Part shown: positions 17,668 to 25,574 of the stretch, in pieces
How positions within the stretch are numbered: position 1 is the stretch's first letter
Layout: every line of letters starts with the position of its first letter
Assembly (NCBI GenBank): GCA_023663365.1
Contig: JAMPHP010000001.1
Span: 890,740 to 954,739 of the forward strand
Direction of reading: 5' to 3'
DNA: 64,000 nt
DNA from: Muribaculaceae bacterium
Lineage (GTDB): Bacteria > Bacteroidota > Bacteroidia > Bacteroidales > Muribaculaceae
Translations under genes and position numbers: made by a program
Notes under the pieces: model-generated
The model's database searches: none
What the model was told of the DNA's origin: nothing
What the model saw: the letters and a program-made list of their open reading frames with translations, nothing else

Positions 17668-19242
17668 ATGAGATACGAATACGACTATCTGGTGATAGGC
17701 TCGGGCATTGCAGGCATGAGCTTCGCCCTTAAGACCGCCGCCACCGGAGCTCGTGTGGCTCTGGTGTGCAAAACCACCCTCGAAGAAGCAAACACCGCTC
17801 TGGCACAGGGCGGTGTGGCTTCGGTTACCAACCTCGAAGTCGACGACTTCGACAAGCACATCCACGACACTATGGTGGCCGGCGACTGGCTCAGCGACAC
17901 AGCCGCCGTAGAGAAGGTGGTGCGCGAGGCGCCCGCACAGATCAGGCAGCTCGTGGACTGGGGCGTGGACTTCGACAGGAACGCCGACGGCAACTTCGAC
18001 CTCCACCGCGAAGGCGGCCACAGTGAGTTCCGCATCCTCCATCATGCCGACAACACCGGCTTTGAAATCCAGGAAAGCCTCATCCGCAAGGTGAAGGAGC
18101 ACCCCGGCATCGACATCTTCGAGAACCACTTCGCCATCGAAATCATCACTCAGCACCACCTCGGCAAGATAGTGACCCGTCGCACTCCCGACATCACCTG
18201 CTACGGAGCCTACGTGCTCGACATTGCCCGCGGACAAGTCGACACCTTCCTGGCTAAAATCACCGTGATGGCTACCGGCGGCGTGGGAGCCGTCTACCAG
18301 ACGACCACCAACCCTCTCGTGGCAACCGGCGACGGCATTGCCATGGTCTACCGCGCAAAAGGCACCGTGGCCGACATGGAGTTCATCCAGTTTCACCCCA
18401 CCGCCCTCTTCCACCCCGGCGACCGCCCCTCGTTCCTCATCACCGAGGCCATGCGAGGCTACGGCGCCGTGCTCCGCAACCTCCGCGGCGAGGAGTTCAT
18501 GCACAAGTACGACCCGCGCCTGTCGCTCGCTCCGCGCGACATCGTGGCACGAGCCATCGACTCCGAGATGAAGCTCTACGGCGACGACCACGTGTACCTC
18601 GACGTGACACACAAAGACCCCGAAGAGACCCGCCGCCATTTCCCCAACATATACCGCAAATGCCTCTCCCTCGGCATCGACATCACCAAGGACTACATCC
18701 CCGTGGCACCGGCCGCACACTACCTCTGCGGCGGCATCAAGGTGGACCTCAACGGTGAGTCGAGCATCAAGCGACTCTACGCCTTGGGCGAGTGCTCGTG
18801 CACCGGCCTGCACGGCGGCAACCGTCTTGCCTCCAACTCGCTCATCGAGGCTGTGGTATATGCCGACGCCGCCGCACGCTATGCCACCGACGAGCTCGCT
18901 CACCTGAGCATACGCACCGACGTGCCCGACTGGAACGACGAAGGCACAAGCCACCCCGAGGAGATGGTGCTCATCACCCAGAGCATACGCGAGGTGAACC
19001 AGATTATGGGCACATACGTGGGCATCGTGCGCTCCAATCTGCGCCTCGACCGCGCCTGGAACCGCCTCGACATCCTCTACGAGGAGACCGAGCGCCTCTT
19101 CAAGTGCTCGAAAGCATCGCGCGAGATCTGCGAACTACGAAACATCATCAACGTCGGCTACCTCATCATGCGCCAGGCCAAGGAGCGCCACGAGTCGCGA
19201 GGCCTGCACTACACCCTCGACTATCCGCCCGTCAAAAACTGA
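17668..19242 (+). CDS. nadB: L-aspartate oxidase
   Basis: FAD enzyme oxidising L-aspartate to iminoaspartate, the first step of de novo NAD synthesis. The 524-residue protein has the N-terminal FAD motif GSGIAGMSFALK, ALAQGGVASV, the HREGGHSEFRILHH active-site region, EFIQFHPTALFHPG, and the second FAD-contact stretch GECSCTGLHGGNRLASNSL. The C-terminal helical domain is complete. Length is normal. nadA and nadC are not in the window. Transcription diverges from the carboxylase gene. Confidence 0.95.
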   Translation: MRYEYDYLVIGSGIAGMSFALKTAATGARVALVCKTTLEEANTALAQGGVASVTNLEVDDFDKHIHDTMVAGDWLSDTAAVEKVVREAPAQIRQLVDWGVDFDRNADGNFDLHREGGHSEFRILHHADNTGFEIQESLIRKVKEHPGIDIFENHFAIEIITQHHLGKIVTRRTPDITCYGAYVLDIARGQVDTFLAKITVMATGGVGAVYQTTTNPLVATGDGIAMVYRAKGTVADMEFIQFHPTALFHPGDRPSFLITEAMRGYGAVLRNLRGEEFMHKYDPRLSLAPRDIVARAIDSEMKLYGDDHVYLDVTHKDPEETRRHFPNIYRKCLSLGIDITKDYIPVAPAAHYLCGGIKVDLNGESSIKRLYALGECSCTGLHGGNRLASNSLIEAVVYADAAARYATDELAHLSIRTDVPDWNDEGTSHPEEMVLITQSIREVNQIMGTYVGIVRSNLRLDRAWNRLDILYEETERLFKCSKASREICELRNIINVGYLIMRQAKERHESRGLHYTLDYPPVKN

Positions 19243-19253
19243 TTTACCTTATC

Positions 19254-20843
19254 ATGAAAAAACTCACCGCAATCCTCGCCACCGCCCTGATAGCGGTGTC
19301 GGCGTCCGCTCAAGCACTATCGCCTTCCACAACATGGCACTGGGATAAAGGCACTATCGTGATCGACACTCCCGCCCGACCCGCCGGGCAGACTCACGCC
19401 GTAGGCCTCGCCACCGAGCCGCTGCCCGTGGTGCGCGTGGGCTTCGTGGGCCTGGGTATGCGCGGCCCGAGCGCCGTCAACCGCTTCTGCCACATCCCGG
19501 GCGTGAGCATAGTGGCGCTGTGCGACTACGATGAAGCTTCGGCCGAAGCCTCGCAGCGCTTCCTCCGCAAGGCGGGTCTGCCGCCGGCTGCCGTATATTC
19601 AGGCGAAGAAGGCTACCGCGAGCTGTGCGAACGGCCCGACATCGACCTGGTGTACATCGCCACCGACTGGGACCACCACTACCCCGTGGCGCGCGCCGCA
19701 CTCGAGAGCGGCAAGCACGCCGCCGTGGAAGTGCCCTCGGCCATGAACCTCGAGCAGTGCTGGGGCCTGATCGACCTCTCGGAGCGCACACGCCGCCACT
19801 GCATGATACTCGAGAACTGCTGCTACGACTACTACGAGCTCAACGCCCTGGCAATGGCACAGGCAGGCGTGTTCGGCGAGCTCCTCCGTGCCGAAGGCGC
19901 CTATATCCACAACCTCGACCCCTACTGGGATGCCTACTGGAAGTCGCCCGCCGACCCCGACAGCCTCGGCTGGCGCCTTAAATATAATATGGAGAACCGC
20001 GGCGACCTCTACGCCACTCATGGCCTCGGCCCGGTGGCACAGTGCATGGACATCCACCGCGGCGACCGCTTCACCACCCTCGTGGCCATGGACACCAAGT
20101 CGGTGCTCGGCCGTGAGCACGTGGAGAAGCGCACAGGCCGCCCATGCCCCGACTTCCGAAACGGCGACCACACCACCACGCTCATGCGCACCGATGCCGG
20201 CAAAGTGGTGGAAATACAGCACAACGTGATGACGCCTCAGCCCTACAACCGCCTCTTCAAGCTCACCGGCACCAAGGGCTACGCCACAAAGTACCCCGAC
20301 GAAAAAATCGCCCTCGACAAAGGCCAGCTAATAGCAAGCGGCGTCACACCGAAGATGGACGACCTCTCATCGCACGGCTTCCTCCCCGAGGCTGAGTACA
20401 AGGCTCTCGTCGACCGCTACCGGCACCCTATCATCGAGCGCTACGGCGAGCTCGGACGCGAGATGGGCCACGGCGGCATGGACTTCATGATGGACAGCCG
20501 CCTGGTGTACTGTCTGCGCCACGGCCTGCCGCTCGACATGGATGTCTACGACCTTGCCGAGTGGTGCTCCCTGGCTGAGCTCGGAAGCCTCTCGGCCGAC
20601 AATGGCAGCGCTGCCGTAGCCTTCCCCGACTTCACCCGAGGCCACTGGGCCGACATCAAAGGCTACCGCCACGCCTACGCCGCTCCCGAGGCCGAGGAAG
20701 AAGCCGACCGCGCAGCAAAAGCCTACACCGAAGCCGCCGTCGCCGACTGCAGCGCACGCAAGCTTTGGGAGGCCTACGACAAAGCCCTCGCCAAGAAAGG
20801 GCGCCGGGCAGCCAACGCCATAGCCGACAAAGCACGTCGCTGA
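19254..20843 (+). CDS. Secreted Gfo/Idh/MocA-family protein, GH109 type
   Basis: NAD(H)-dependent glycosidase/oxidoreductase family; characterised GH109 members remove alpha-linked N-acetylgalactosamine (family knowledge), but the substrate here is not proven. The 529-residue protein starts at ATG 19254 with a signal peptide (MKKLTAILATALIAVSASAQ). A Rossmann fold with GFVGLGMRGPSAVNRF near residues 65-80 follows, then VALCDYD, EVPSAMNLEQCW, and a C-terminal domain containing NMENRGDLYATHGLGPVAQC. It lies 11 nt after nadB in the same direction and may be cotranscribed. Mucin glycan use would fit a gut bacterium (inference). Confidence 0.85.
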   Translation: MKKLTAILATALIAVSASAQALSPSTTWHWDKGTIVIDTPARPAGQTHAVGLATEPLPVVRVGFVGLGMRGPSAVNRFCHIPGVSIVALCDYDEASAEASQRFLRKAGLPPAAVYSGEEGYRELCERPDIDLVYIATDWDHHYPVARAALESGKHAAVEVPSAMNLEQCWGLIDLSERTRRHCMILENCCYDYYELNALAMAQAGVFGELLRAEGAYIHNLDPYWDAYWKSPADPDSLGWRLKYNMENRGDLYATHGLGPVAQCMDIHRGDRFTTLVAMDTKSVLGREHVEKRTGRPCPDFRNGDHTTTLMRTDAGKVVEIQHNVMTPQPYNRLFKLTGTKGYATKYPDEKIALDKGQLIASGVTPKMDDLSSHGFLPEAEYKALVDRYRHPIIERYGELGREMGHGGMDFMMDSRLVYCLRHGLPLDMDVYDLAEWCSLAELGSLSADNGSAAVAFPDFTRGHWADIKGYRHAYAAPEAEEEADRAAKAYTEAAVADCSARKLWEAYDKALAKKGRRAANAIADKARR

Positions 20844-20862
20844 TTACATCTACGCTAACTAA

Positions 20863-20895
20863 TCGCCCCGAAAATTGTTATACTCTTCGGGGCGA
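20863..20895. terminator. Strong hairpin between the GH109-type gene and the DXS-like gene
   Basis: TCGCCCCGAA (20863-20872) and TTCGGGGCGA (20886-20895) form a perfect 10-bp stem with a 13-nt AT-rich loop. No U-tract follows on either strand, so it may be a Rho-type or processing hairpin, or part of the leader of the downstream gene. Confidence 0.45.
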
Positions 20896-20924
20896 CTTCG
20901 CGCACCCGTATAACATCTATAAAT

Positions 20925-22694
20925 ATGTCTGATTTTAATCTCAACGATATCAAAAGCCCGGCCGATATAAAAGCAATGTCGGTCGACGAGCTCAAGGTTC
21001 TTGCCGCCGAGATGCGCGCGGCTCTTATGAAACGTCTTTCGGCACGCGGCGGCCACGTAGGCCCCAACCTCGGCATGGTCGAGGCTACAATAGCGCTGCA
21101 CTACGTGTTCGATGCGCCGACCGATAAAATCGTGTTTGACGTATCGCACCAGAGCTATCCCCACAAGATGCTCACAGGCCGTATGCAGGCCTACACCGAC
21201 CCCGGGCACTACGCCGACGTGACTGGCTTCACCGACCCCGACGAGAGTCCCGACTACGACCTCTTCTCAATCGGCCACACTTCCACCTCGCTCGCCCTCG
21301 CCTCGGGCCTTGCCAAAGCCCGCGACCTGCGGGGCGGACACGAGAATGTGATTGCCGTGATCGGCGACGGCTCGCTCGGCGGCGGCGAAGCCCTCGAAGG
21401 TCTCGACTACGGCTCCACCCTCGGCACCAACTTCATAGTCATCGTCAACGACAACGACATGAGCATCGCCGAGAACCACGGCGGCCTCTACGCCGACCTG
21501 CGCCTGCTCAGGCACAGCAACGGCACCGCGGAGCCGAATGTATTCCGCTCCTTCGGCTACGCATACCGCTATGTGCACTACGGCAACGACCTCCGAAGCC
21601 TCATCGAGGCCTTCCGCGCCGTCAAAGACATCGACCACCCCGTGGTGGTGCACATCAACACCATGAAGGGCATGGGCCTGCCCGTGGCCGAAGCCGACAA
21701 AGAAGAATTCCACTACACCGGACCTTTCGACCTCAAGACCGGCACGCCCCTGCGGCAGCCGGCAGCCGACTGCGCACCGGCCAGCTACACCGACATCTTC
21801 GCCGACCACATCCTCACGGCCATGAAGGAGCCCGGCAACAATCTCGCCGTGCTCACGGCAGGCACGCCCGGTGCCGTAGGCTTCTATCCCTCGCGCCGCC
21901 GCGAAGCAGGGCGCCGCTTCATCGACGTAGGCATCGCCGAGCAGATGGCCGTGGGCATGACGGCCGGCCTGGCTAAGGGTGGCATCCGACCCGTATTCGC
22001 CGTTGTCTCAACCTTCCTCCAGCGCGCCTACGACCAGCTCAGCCAGGATGTGGCCATCAACAGGCAGCCCGCAGTATTCGTGCTCTTCCACACCGGAGCC
22101 TTCGCCATGACCGACCGCACGCACCTCGGCTTCTTCGACATAGCCATGATAAGCAACATCCCGCGCATCAACTTCCTGGCGCCCACATCGAGGCAGGAGT
22201 ATCTCGCCATGATCGACTGGGCCGTGAAGCAGACTGCGCAGCCCGTGGTGGTGCGCACGCCCGGCGGCAAAGTTGTCGACGACCCCGCGCGCGAAATCCT
22301 CAGCGACTACTCCACCCCGCGCTATGAGCTGGCCCGCAAAGGCGAGCGCATAGCCCTCATCGGTGCCGGAAACTTCTTCTACACCATGCAGGAAGCCGCC
22401 GACATCCTCGCTGCCCGAGGGCACAATCCCACAGTGGTAAATCCGCGCTGCCTCTCGCAGCTCGATACTGCCACGCTCGACACCTTCCGCGACTACGACG
22501 TGCTCATCACCGCCGAAGACGGCATTGTCGACGGTGGTTTTGGCCAAAAGGTGGCCGCATACCTCGGCGATGCAAAGGTACGCACCCACTGCCTCGGCCT
22601 GCCCAAGGACTTCCCCGATGGCTATCGCGCCGCCGACCTCATCCGCTCTTGCGGCCTCGAGCCCGGGCAGATTGCCGCGCTGGCCGAAAAGTAG
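20925..22694 (+). CDS. 1-deoxy-D-xylulose-5-phosphate synthase family enzyme (DXS-like)
   Basis: Thiamine-diphosphate enzyme of the DXS branch of transketolases. The 589-residue protein is shorter than typical DXS (about 620-640). It has HVGPNLGMVEATIALHYVF, the TPP motif GDGSLGGG...NDND, the conserved glutamate in DVGIAEQMAVGMTAGLA, and the DXS hallmark TFLQRAYDQ. The usual DVGHQ is DVSHQ here. It may be the housekeeping DXS or a paralogue with another role. No other isoprenoid genes are nearby. Confidence 0.8.
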   Translation: MSDFNLNDIKSPADIKAMSVDELKVLAAEMRAALMKRLSARGGHVGPNLGMVEATIALHYVFDAPTDKIVFDVSHQSYPHKMLTGRMQAYTDPGHYADVTGFTDPDESPDYDLFSIGHTSTSLALASGLAKARDLRGGHENVIAVIGDGSLGGGEALEGLDYGSTLGTNFIVIVNDNDMSIAENHGGLYADLRLLRHSNGTAEPNVFRSFGYAYRYVHYGNDLRSLIEAFRAVKDIDHPVVVHINTMKGMGLPVAEADKEEFHYTGPFDLKTGTPLRQPAADCAPASYTDIFADHILTAMKEPGNNLAVLTAGTPGAVGFYPSRRREAGRRFIDVGIAEQMAVGMTAGLAKGGIRPVFAVVSTFLQRAYDQLSQDVAINRQPAVFVLFHTGAFAMTDRTHLGFFDIAMISNIPRINFLAPTSRQEYLAMIDWAVKQTAQPVVVRTPGGKVVDDPAREILSDYSTPRYELARKGERIALIGAGNFFYTMQEAADILAARGHNPTVVNPRCLSQLDTATLDTFRDYDVLITAEDGIVDGGFGQKVAAYLGDAKVRTHCLGLPKDFPDGYRAADLIRSCGLEPGQIAALAEK

Positions 22695-22723
22695 TCATTT
22701 GGGCTGAAGGGCGTTGATGCGCA

Positions 22724-23083
22724 TCAGCGCACCAGTGCCCTTCCGGCCCACACCAGAAGCACGCCCGCAAGCACACTTGCCGCGAGATAAAGCGCAGCCA
22801 TGAGCCAGCGCCCGTTGGCAGCCATGAGCCACAGCTCATTTGCAAGCGAGGAAAACGTGGTGAAACCGCCGCAGAACCCTACGGCGAGCAGCACTCCCGC
22901 CTCACCCGATATTATCTGCGTGCGCTCCATCAGCCCGAATACCAGGCCTATGATGAAGCACCCCACGATATTAACCGTAAACGTGGCCAGCGGCAACTCG
23001 CTCACAAGCAGTCGCCCCACCAGAAAACGCAGGCAGGTGCCGAAAAATCCGCCGAGTCCGGCGATAAGCATCATCTTTATCAT
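22724..23083 (-). CDS. crcB: Fluoride channel FluC/CrcB
   Basis: Small inner-membrane fluoride exporter with four hydrophobic helices in 119 residues. Family motifs: GGFFGTCLRFLVG at the N-terminus, the ATFTVNIVGCFIIG stretch and GFCGGFTTFSSLANE. It converges on the DXS-like gene. The -7 element ends only about 5 nt from the first ATG, so the mRNA may be leaderless; the ATG at 23074 (MMLIAG) is an alternative start. No fluoride riboswitch can fit upstream. Confidence 0.92.
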   Translation of the reverse strand: MIKMMLIAGLGGFFGTCLRFLVGRLLVSELPLATFTVNIVGCFIIGLVFGLMERTQIISGEAGVLLAVGFCGGFTTFSSLANELWLMAANGRWLMAALYLAASVLAGVLLVWAGRALVR

Positions 23084-23087
23084 GATG

Positions 23088-23095
23088 CAAATTTA
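23088..23095 (-). promoter_or_regulatory. -7 element of crcB
   Basis: TAAATTTG on the minus strand. Its position puts the transcript start at or within 2-3 nt of the ATG at 23083. Confidence 0.5.
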
Positions 23096-23185
23096 CGCAT
23101 TTTTTCGGCAGGAGCTTCAAGGGTGCGTTTGTGCCATTTTAGATAAAAAATATCAAAGCCGAACCGCCGTAGGCCCGAAAAGTGT

Positions 23186-23193
23186 TATATTTG
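23186..23193 (+). promoter_or_regulatory. -7 element of the lipoprotein/helicase unit
   Basis: TATATTTG, matching TAnnTTTG, 26 nt upstream of the lipoprotein ATG. No -33 match is evident. Confidence 0.5.
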
Positions 23194-23218
23194 CACAGCG
23201 TTAACGTAATTGCATGAC

Positions 23219-23638
23219 ATGAAACCGATATTACTACTTGTCTCTGCCGTGGCTCTGATGTGCCTGTCTGCTTGCAGCGGAGGGGCACGCTACGACTCTG
23301 AGCTGTGCGAGGAGCTCTCAGTAAAGATTGAGCGCCGCGACTCCATCACGCAGAAGGAGTACACCGACATGATAGGGCAGAACGAGGCCATCCTTCGATA
23401 TCTCATAGAGCAAAGCAAGACCATTGCCGACGAACCCAGCGACGAGCGCAACGGCTCGTGGCGCACTCTTCTTGCCGATCCTGAGTATATGGAGCGCTTC
23501 AGCTATATGTTCACCCTCGGCTCGGCGCTGTATCAGGCCGATGTCGACGGGCGTCTCGACAGCCGTAACAAGGAGCTCTACCGCAATCTCGATAAATACA
23601 ACCAGGAGCTCGCCGACTACTCCGACATGGGTAATTGA
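23219..23638 (+). CDS. Small lipoprotein of unknown function
   Basis: 139 residues from ATG 23219. The signal peptide ends in lipobox LSAC, with the lipidated cysteine followed by SGG. The mature part is about 120 residues, polar and predicted mostly helical, with many Glu, Asp and Arg residues (KIERRDSITQKEYTDMIGQN). I do not recognise a family. It is followed after 5 nt by a RecD-like helicase gene in the same direction. That distance suggests cotranscription, but a functional link between a lipoprotein and a helicase is not obvious. An earlier in-frame TTG at 23210 is less likely. Confidence 0.75.
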   Translation: MKPILLLVSAVALMCLSACSGGARYDSELCEELSVKIERRDSITQKEYTDMIGQNEAILRYLIEQSKTIADEPSDERNGSWRTLLADPEYMERFSYMFTLGSALYQADVDGRLDSRNKELYRNLDKYNQELADYSDMGN

Positions 23639-23643
23639 CCGCG

Positions 23644-25101
23644 ATGGAGGCGCTTGAATTTGCCGCAGAGGTGCTTGCGGCGCTACCCTACGAGGCCAAT
23701 GAGCAGCAGGTGGCCGTGGTGGCCGCGCTTGCACGCTTCTGTATGCCCGAGGCCCGGCCGGAGAGTGTGTTTGTGCTCAACGGCTATGCCGGCACGGGCA
23801 AGACATCGCTCACCGGTGCCCTTGTGCGCACCCTCGAGGCTCACCGCCGCGAGGTGATGCTGCTCGCGCCTACCGGGCGCGCAGCCAAGGTATTCAGCGC
23901 CAACTCCCAAGGGCACGCAGCCTATACAATACACCGCAAAATCTACCGTCACAGCCCGGCCGGCGCTCCGGGTGCCTACTCTGCTCCGCTACCTGCCGAG
24001 AACCGGCATCACGACACCATCTTCATCGTCGATGAAGCCTCGATGATAGGTGCGGGTGAGCCCGGTGGCACAAATCTCCTCGACGACCTCGTCACATACG
24101 TCTACGCCGGCGACAACTGCCGCCTGATTCTCATCGGTGACACCGCACAGCTCCCGCCCGTAGGCTCCGACCTCTCGCCGGCGATGAACCCCGACATACT
24201 CCGCTCCATGGGGCTGAAGGTGACCCGTGCCACGCTCACGGCCACAGCGCGCCAGGCTGCAGGCTCGGGCATTCTTTTCAATGCCACGAGGCTGCGACGC
24301 ACCATGGCAGCGATAGCAAGCGCCCCCGAGGGTGCGCCAATGCCCGTGCCAAAGCTGCGTCTCAAAGGATTCGCCGACATCGAGGCCGTGAGCGGCGAGG
24401 ACCTACCCGAACTTATATCGCAGTCCTACTCGCGCACTGGCTCGGCCGATACCATAGTGATTACCCGCAGCAACCGGCGTGCCACCGACTTCAATGCCGG
24501 CATCCGCACCGAAGTGCTCTACCGCGAGGAGGTGCTCACTCCCGGCGATATGCTCATCGTGGCTCGCAACCACTACTTCACCCGCAAAGTGCCCGGCATA
24601 GATTTTGTGGCAAACGGCGATATCCTCACCGTGGAGAAAGTCTTTGGCACGGAGGTGCGCTACGGTATGCGCTTCGCCGATGTGCGCCTTGCCATGCCTC
24701 CGGCGCCTTGGGCCGAAGAGGGTGACGACGGTCCGGTGTTCGAGGCCAAGATTATGCTCGACACCCTTACCGACCCTGCCGCAACAATATCGCAGGAAGC
24801 ATGGAACCGTCTCTACTATGCCGTGCTCTCCGACAACGAGCGCTACGGCGACATGAGCATCGACGACCGCCTGCGGGCGCTCCGCAACGACCCCTACTGG
24901 ACCGCGCTTCAGGTGAAATATGCCTACGCCATCACATGCCATAAGGCGCAGGGCGGCCAGTGGGATACCGTATTCGTCGACCTCTCCTACATCCCCGAAG
25001 ACGCTTTCGGCCTCAACCTCTACCGCTGGTTCTACACCGCCGTGACTCGCGCCCGCACCAAACTCTACCTCATCGAGCCCCCGCAAGAGCTGATGGGCTG
25101 A
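23644..25101 (+). CDS. RecD-like ATP-dependent DNA helicase (superfamily 1)
   Basis: Superfamily 1B helicase-like ATPase, 485 residues from ATG 23644. Walker A is GYAGTGKTS (residues 47-55), followed by APTGRAAKV (motif Ia), Walker B IFIVDEASMI, motif III GDTAQLPPVGSD, and a UvrD_C_2-like C-terminus with YAITCHKAQGGQWDTVFVDL and YTAVTRARTKLYLI. It lacks the N-terminal extension of RecD2 and is not next to recB or recC, so it is the short, stand-alone form common in Bacteroidetes. Probable role in DNA repair or recombination. Confidence 0.87.
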   Translation: MEALEFAAEVLAALPYEANEQQVAVVAALARFCMPEARPESVFVLNGYAGTGKTSLTGALVRTLEAHRREVMLLAPTGRAAKVFSANSQGHAAYTIHRKIYRHSPAGAPGAYSAPLPAENRHHDTIFIVDEASMIGAGEPGGTNLLDDLVTYVYAGDNCRLILIGDTAQLPPVGSDLSPAMNPDILRSMGLKVTRATLTATARQAAGSGILFNATRLRRTMAAIASAPEGAPMPVPKLRLKGFADIEAVSGEDLPELISQSYSRTGSADTIVITRSNRRATDFNAGIRTEVLYREEVLTPGDMLIVARNHYFTRKVPGIDFVANGDILTVEKVFGTEVRYGMRFADVRLAMPPAPWAEEGDDGPVFEAKIMLDTLTDPAATISQEAWNRLYYAVLSDNERYGDMSIDDRLRALRNDPYWTALQVKYAYAITCHKAQGGQWDTVFVDLSYIPEDAFGLNLYRWFYTAVTRARTKLYLIEPPQELMG

Positions 25102-25120
25102 GGTGCAGCGCACAATAACC

Positions 25121-25260
25121 CCAGGAGACCTGCCTTTGCAGGTCGTGCAATCTTAGCGTGAGGTTGGAGCCCGCAGGGCGTAAACCTCATGTTATCATCA
25201 CTATATAATGTGCACCACCCCTGTCAGGGGGGGTGGGAGTCGCGTACATGGCCCGTCTTG
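25121..25260 (-). repeat. R2 hairpin repeat, copy 2
   Basis: Reverse-oriented counterpart of 9411-9552. It shows GACCTGC/GCAGGTC, AACCTCA/TGAGGTT with CCCGCAGGG, and CCCCTGTCAGGGG hairpins, plus the matching outer words GTCGCGTAC and GTCTTG. Its end coincides exactly with the start of a duplicated gene fragment at 25261. Confidence 0.8.
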
Positions 25261-25483
25261 CTACCCCGATACCATTACTTTCGGTGGACCTGACACACAG
25301 GAAAGTAAGGGAAAAAGTAGTATAGAAAGTCAAATAAGTGGTATAGAAAATAAGAAGAGTGGTATAGAAACCTCAATAAGTACTACAGAAAATGCAAGTA
25401 GTGATATAGAACCGCGCAAAAGTAGTATAGAAACATGTTGTCCTCATCCGATTCAGTGTCATCACCGTCAGAAACAAAAATAA
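25261..25483 (+). pseudogene. Decayed duplicate of the 3' region of the AlbA_2 regulator gene
   Basis: The first 45 nt are nearly identical to 26864-26908 of the downstream regulator (the shared stretch encodes PDTITFGGPDTQE). It then runs into a degenerate 24-nt repeat encoding units like KSSIE, SGIE and SDIE, a pattern that resembles the flexible linkers before the C-terminal winged helix in this family. It is preceded immediately by R2 copy 2 and has no start of its own. It is most likely the remnant of a former tandem copy cut by R2. The rest of the gap to 25542 is AT-rich and shows no gene. Confidence 0.6.
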
Positions 25484-25542
25484 AGAAACTTTTAAGGATA
25501 GATGATTCTTTAACTATTATAGAAAATCCAAGGAATTTTATG

Positions 25543-25550
25543 TACTTTTG
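25543..25550 (+). promoter_or_regulatory. -7 element of the AlbA_2 regulator gene
   Basis: TACTTTTG, 24 nt upstream of ATG 25575. An in-frame TTG lies inside this element and cannot be the start. Confidence 0.55.
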
Positions 25551-25574
25551 CATATTGACTCAGCATCAACGGTT

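Noticed and set aside
22711..22730. Near-palindrome GCGTTGATGCGCATCAGCGC as a terminator
   Set aside because: It overlaps the crcB stop codon and has no T tract on either side.
23081..23200. Fluoride riboswitch upstream of crcB
   Set aside because: The promoter abuts the start codon, leaving no room, and no riboswitch core sequence is seen.
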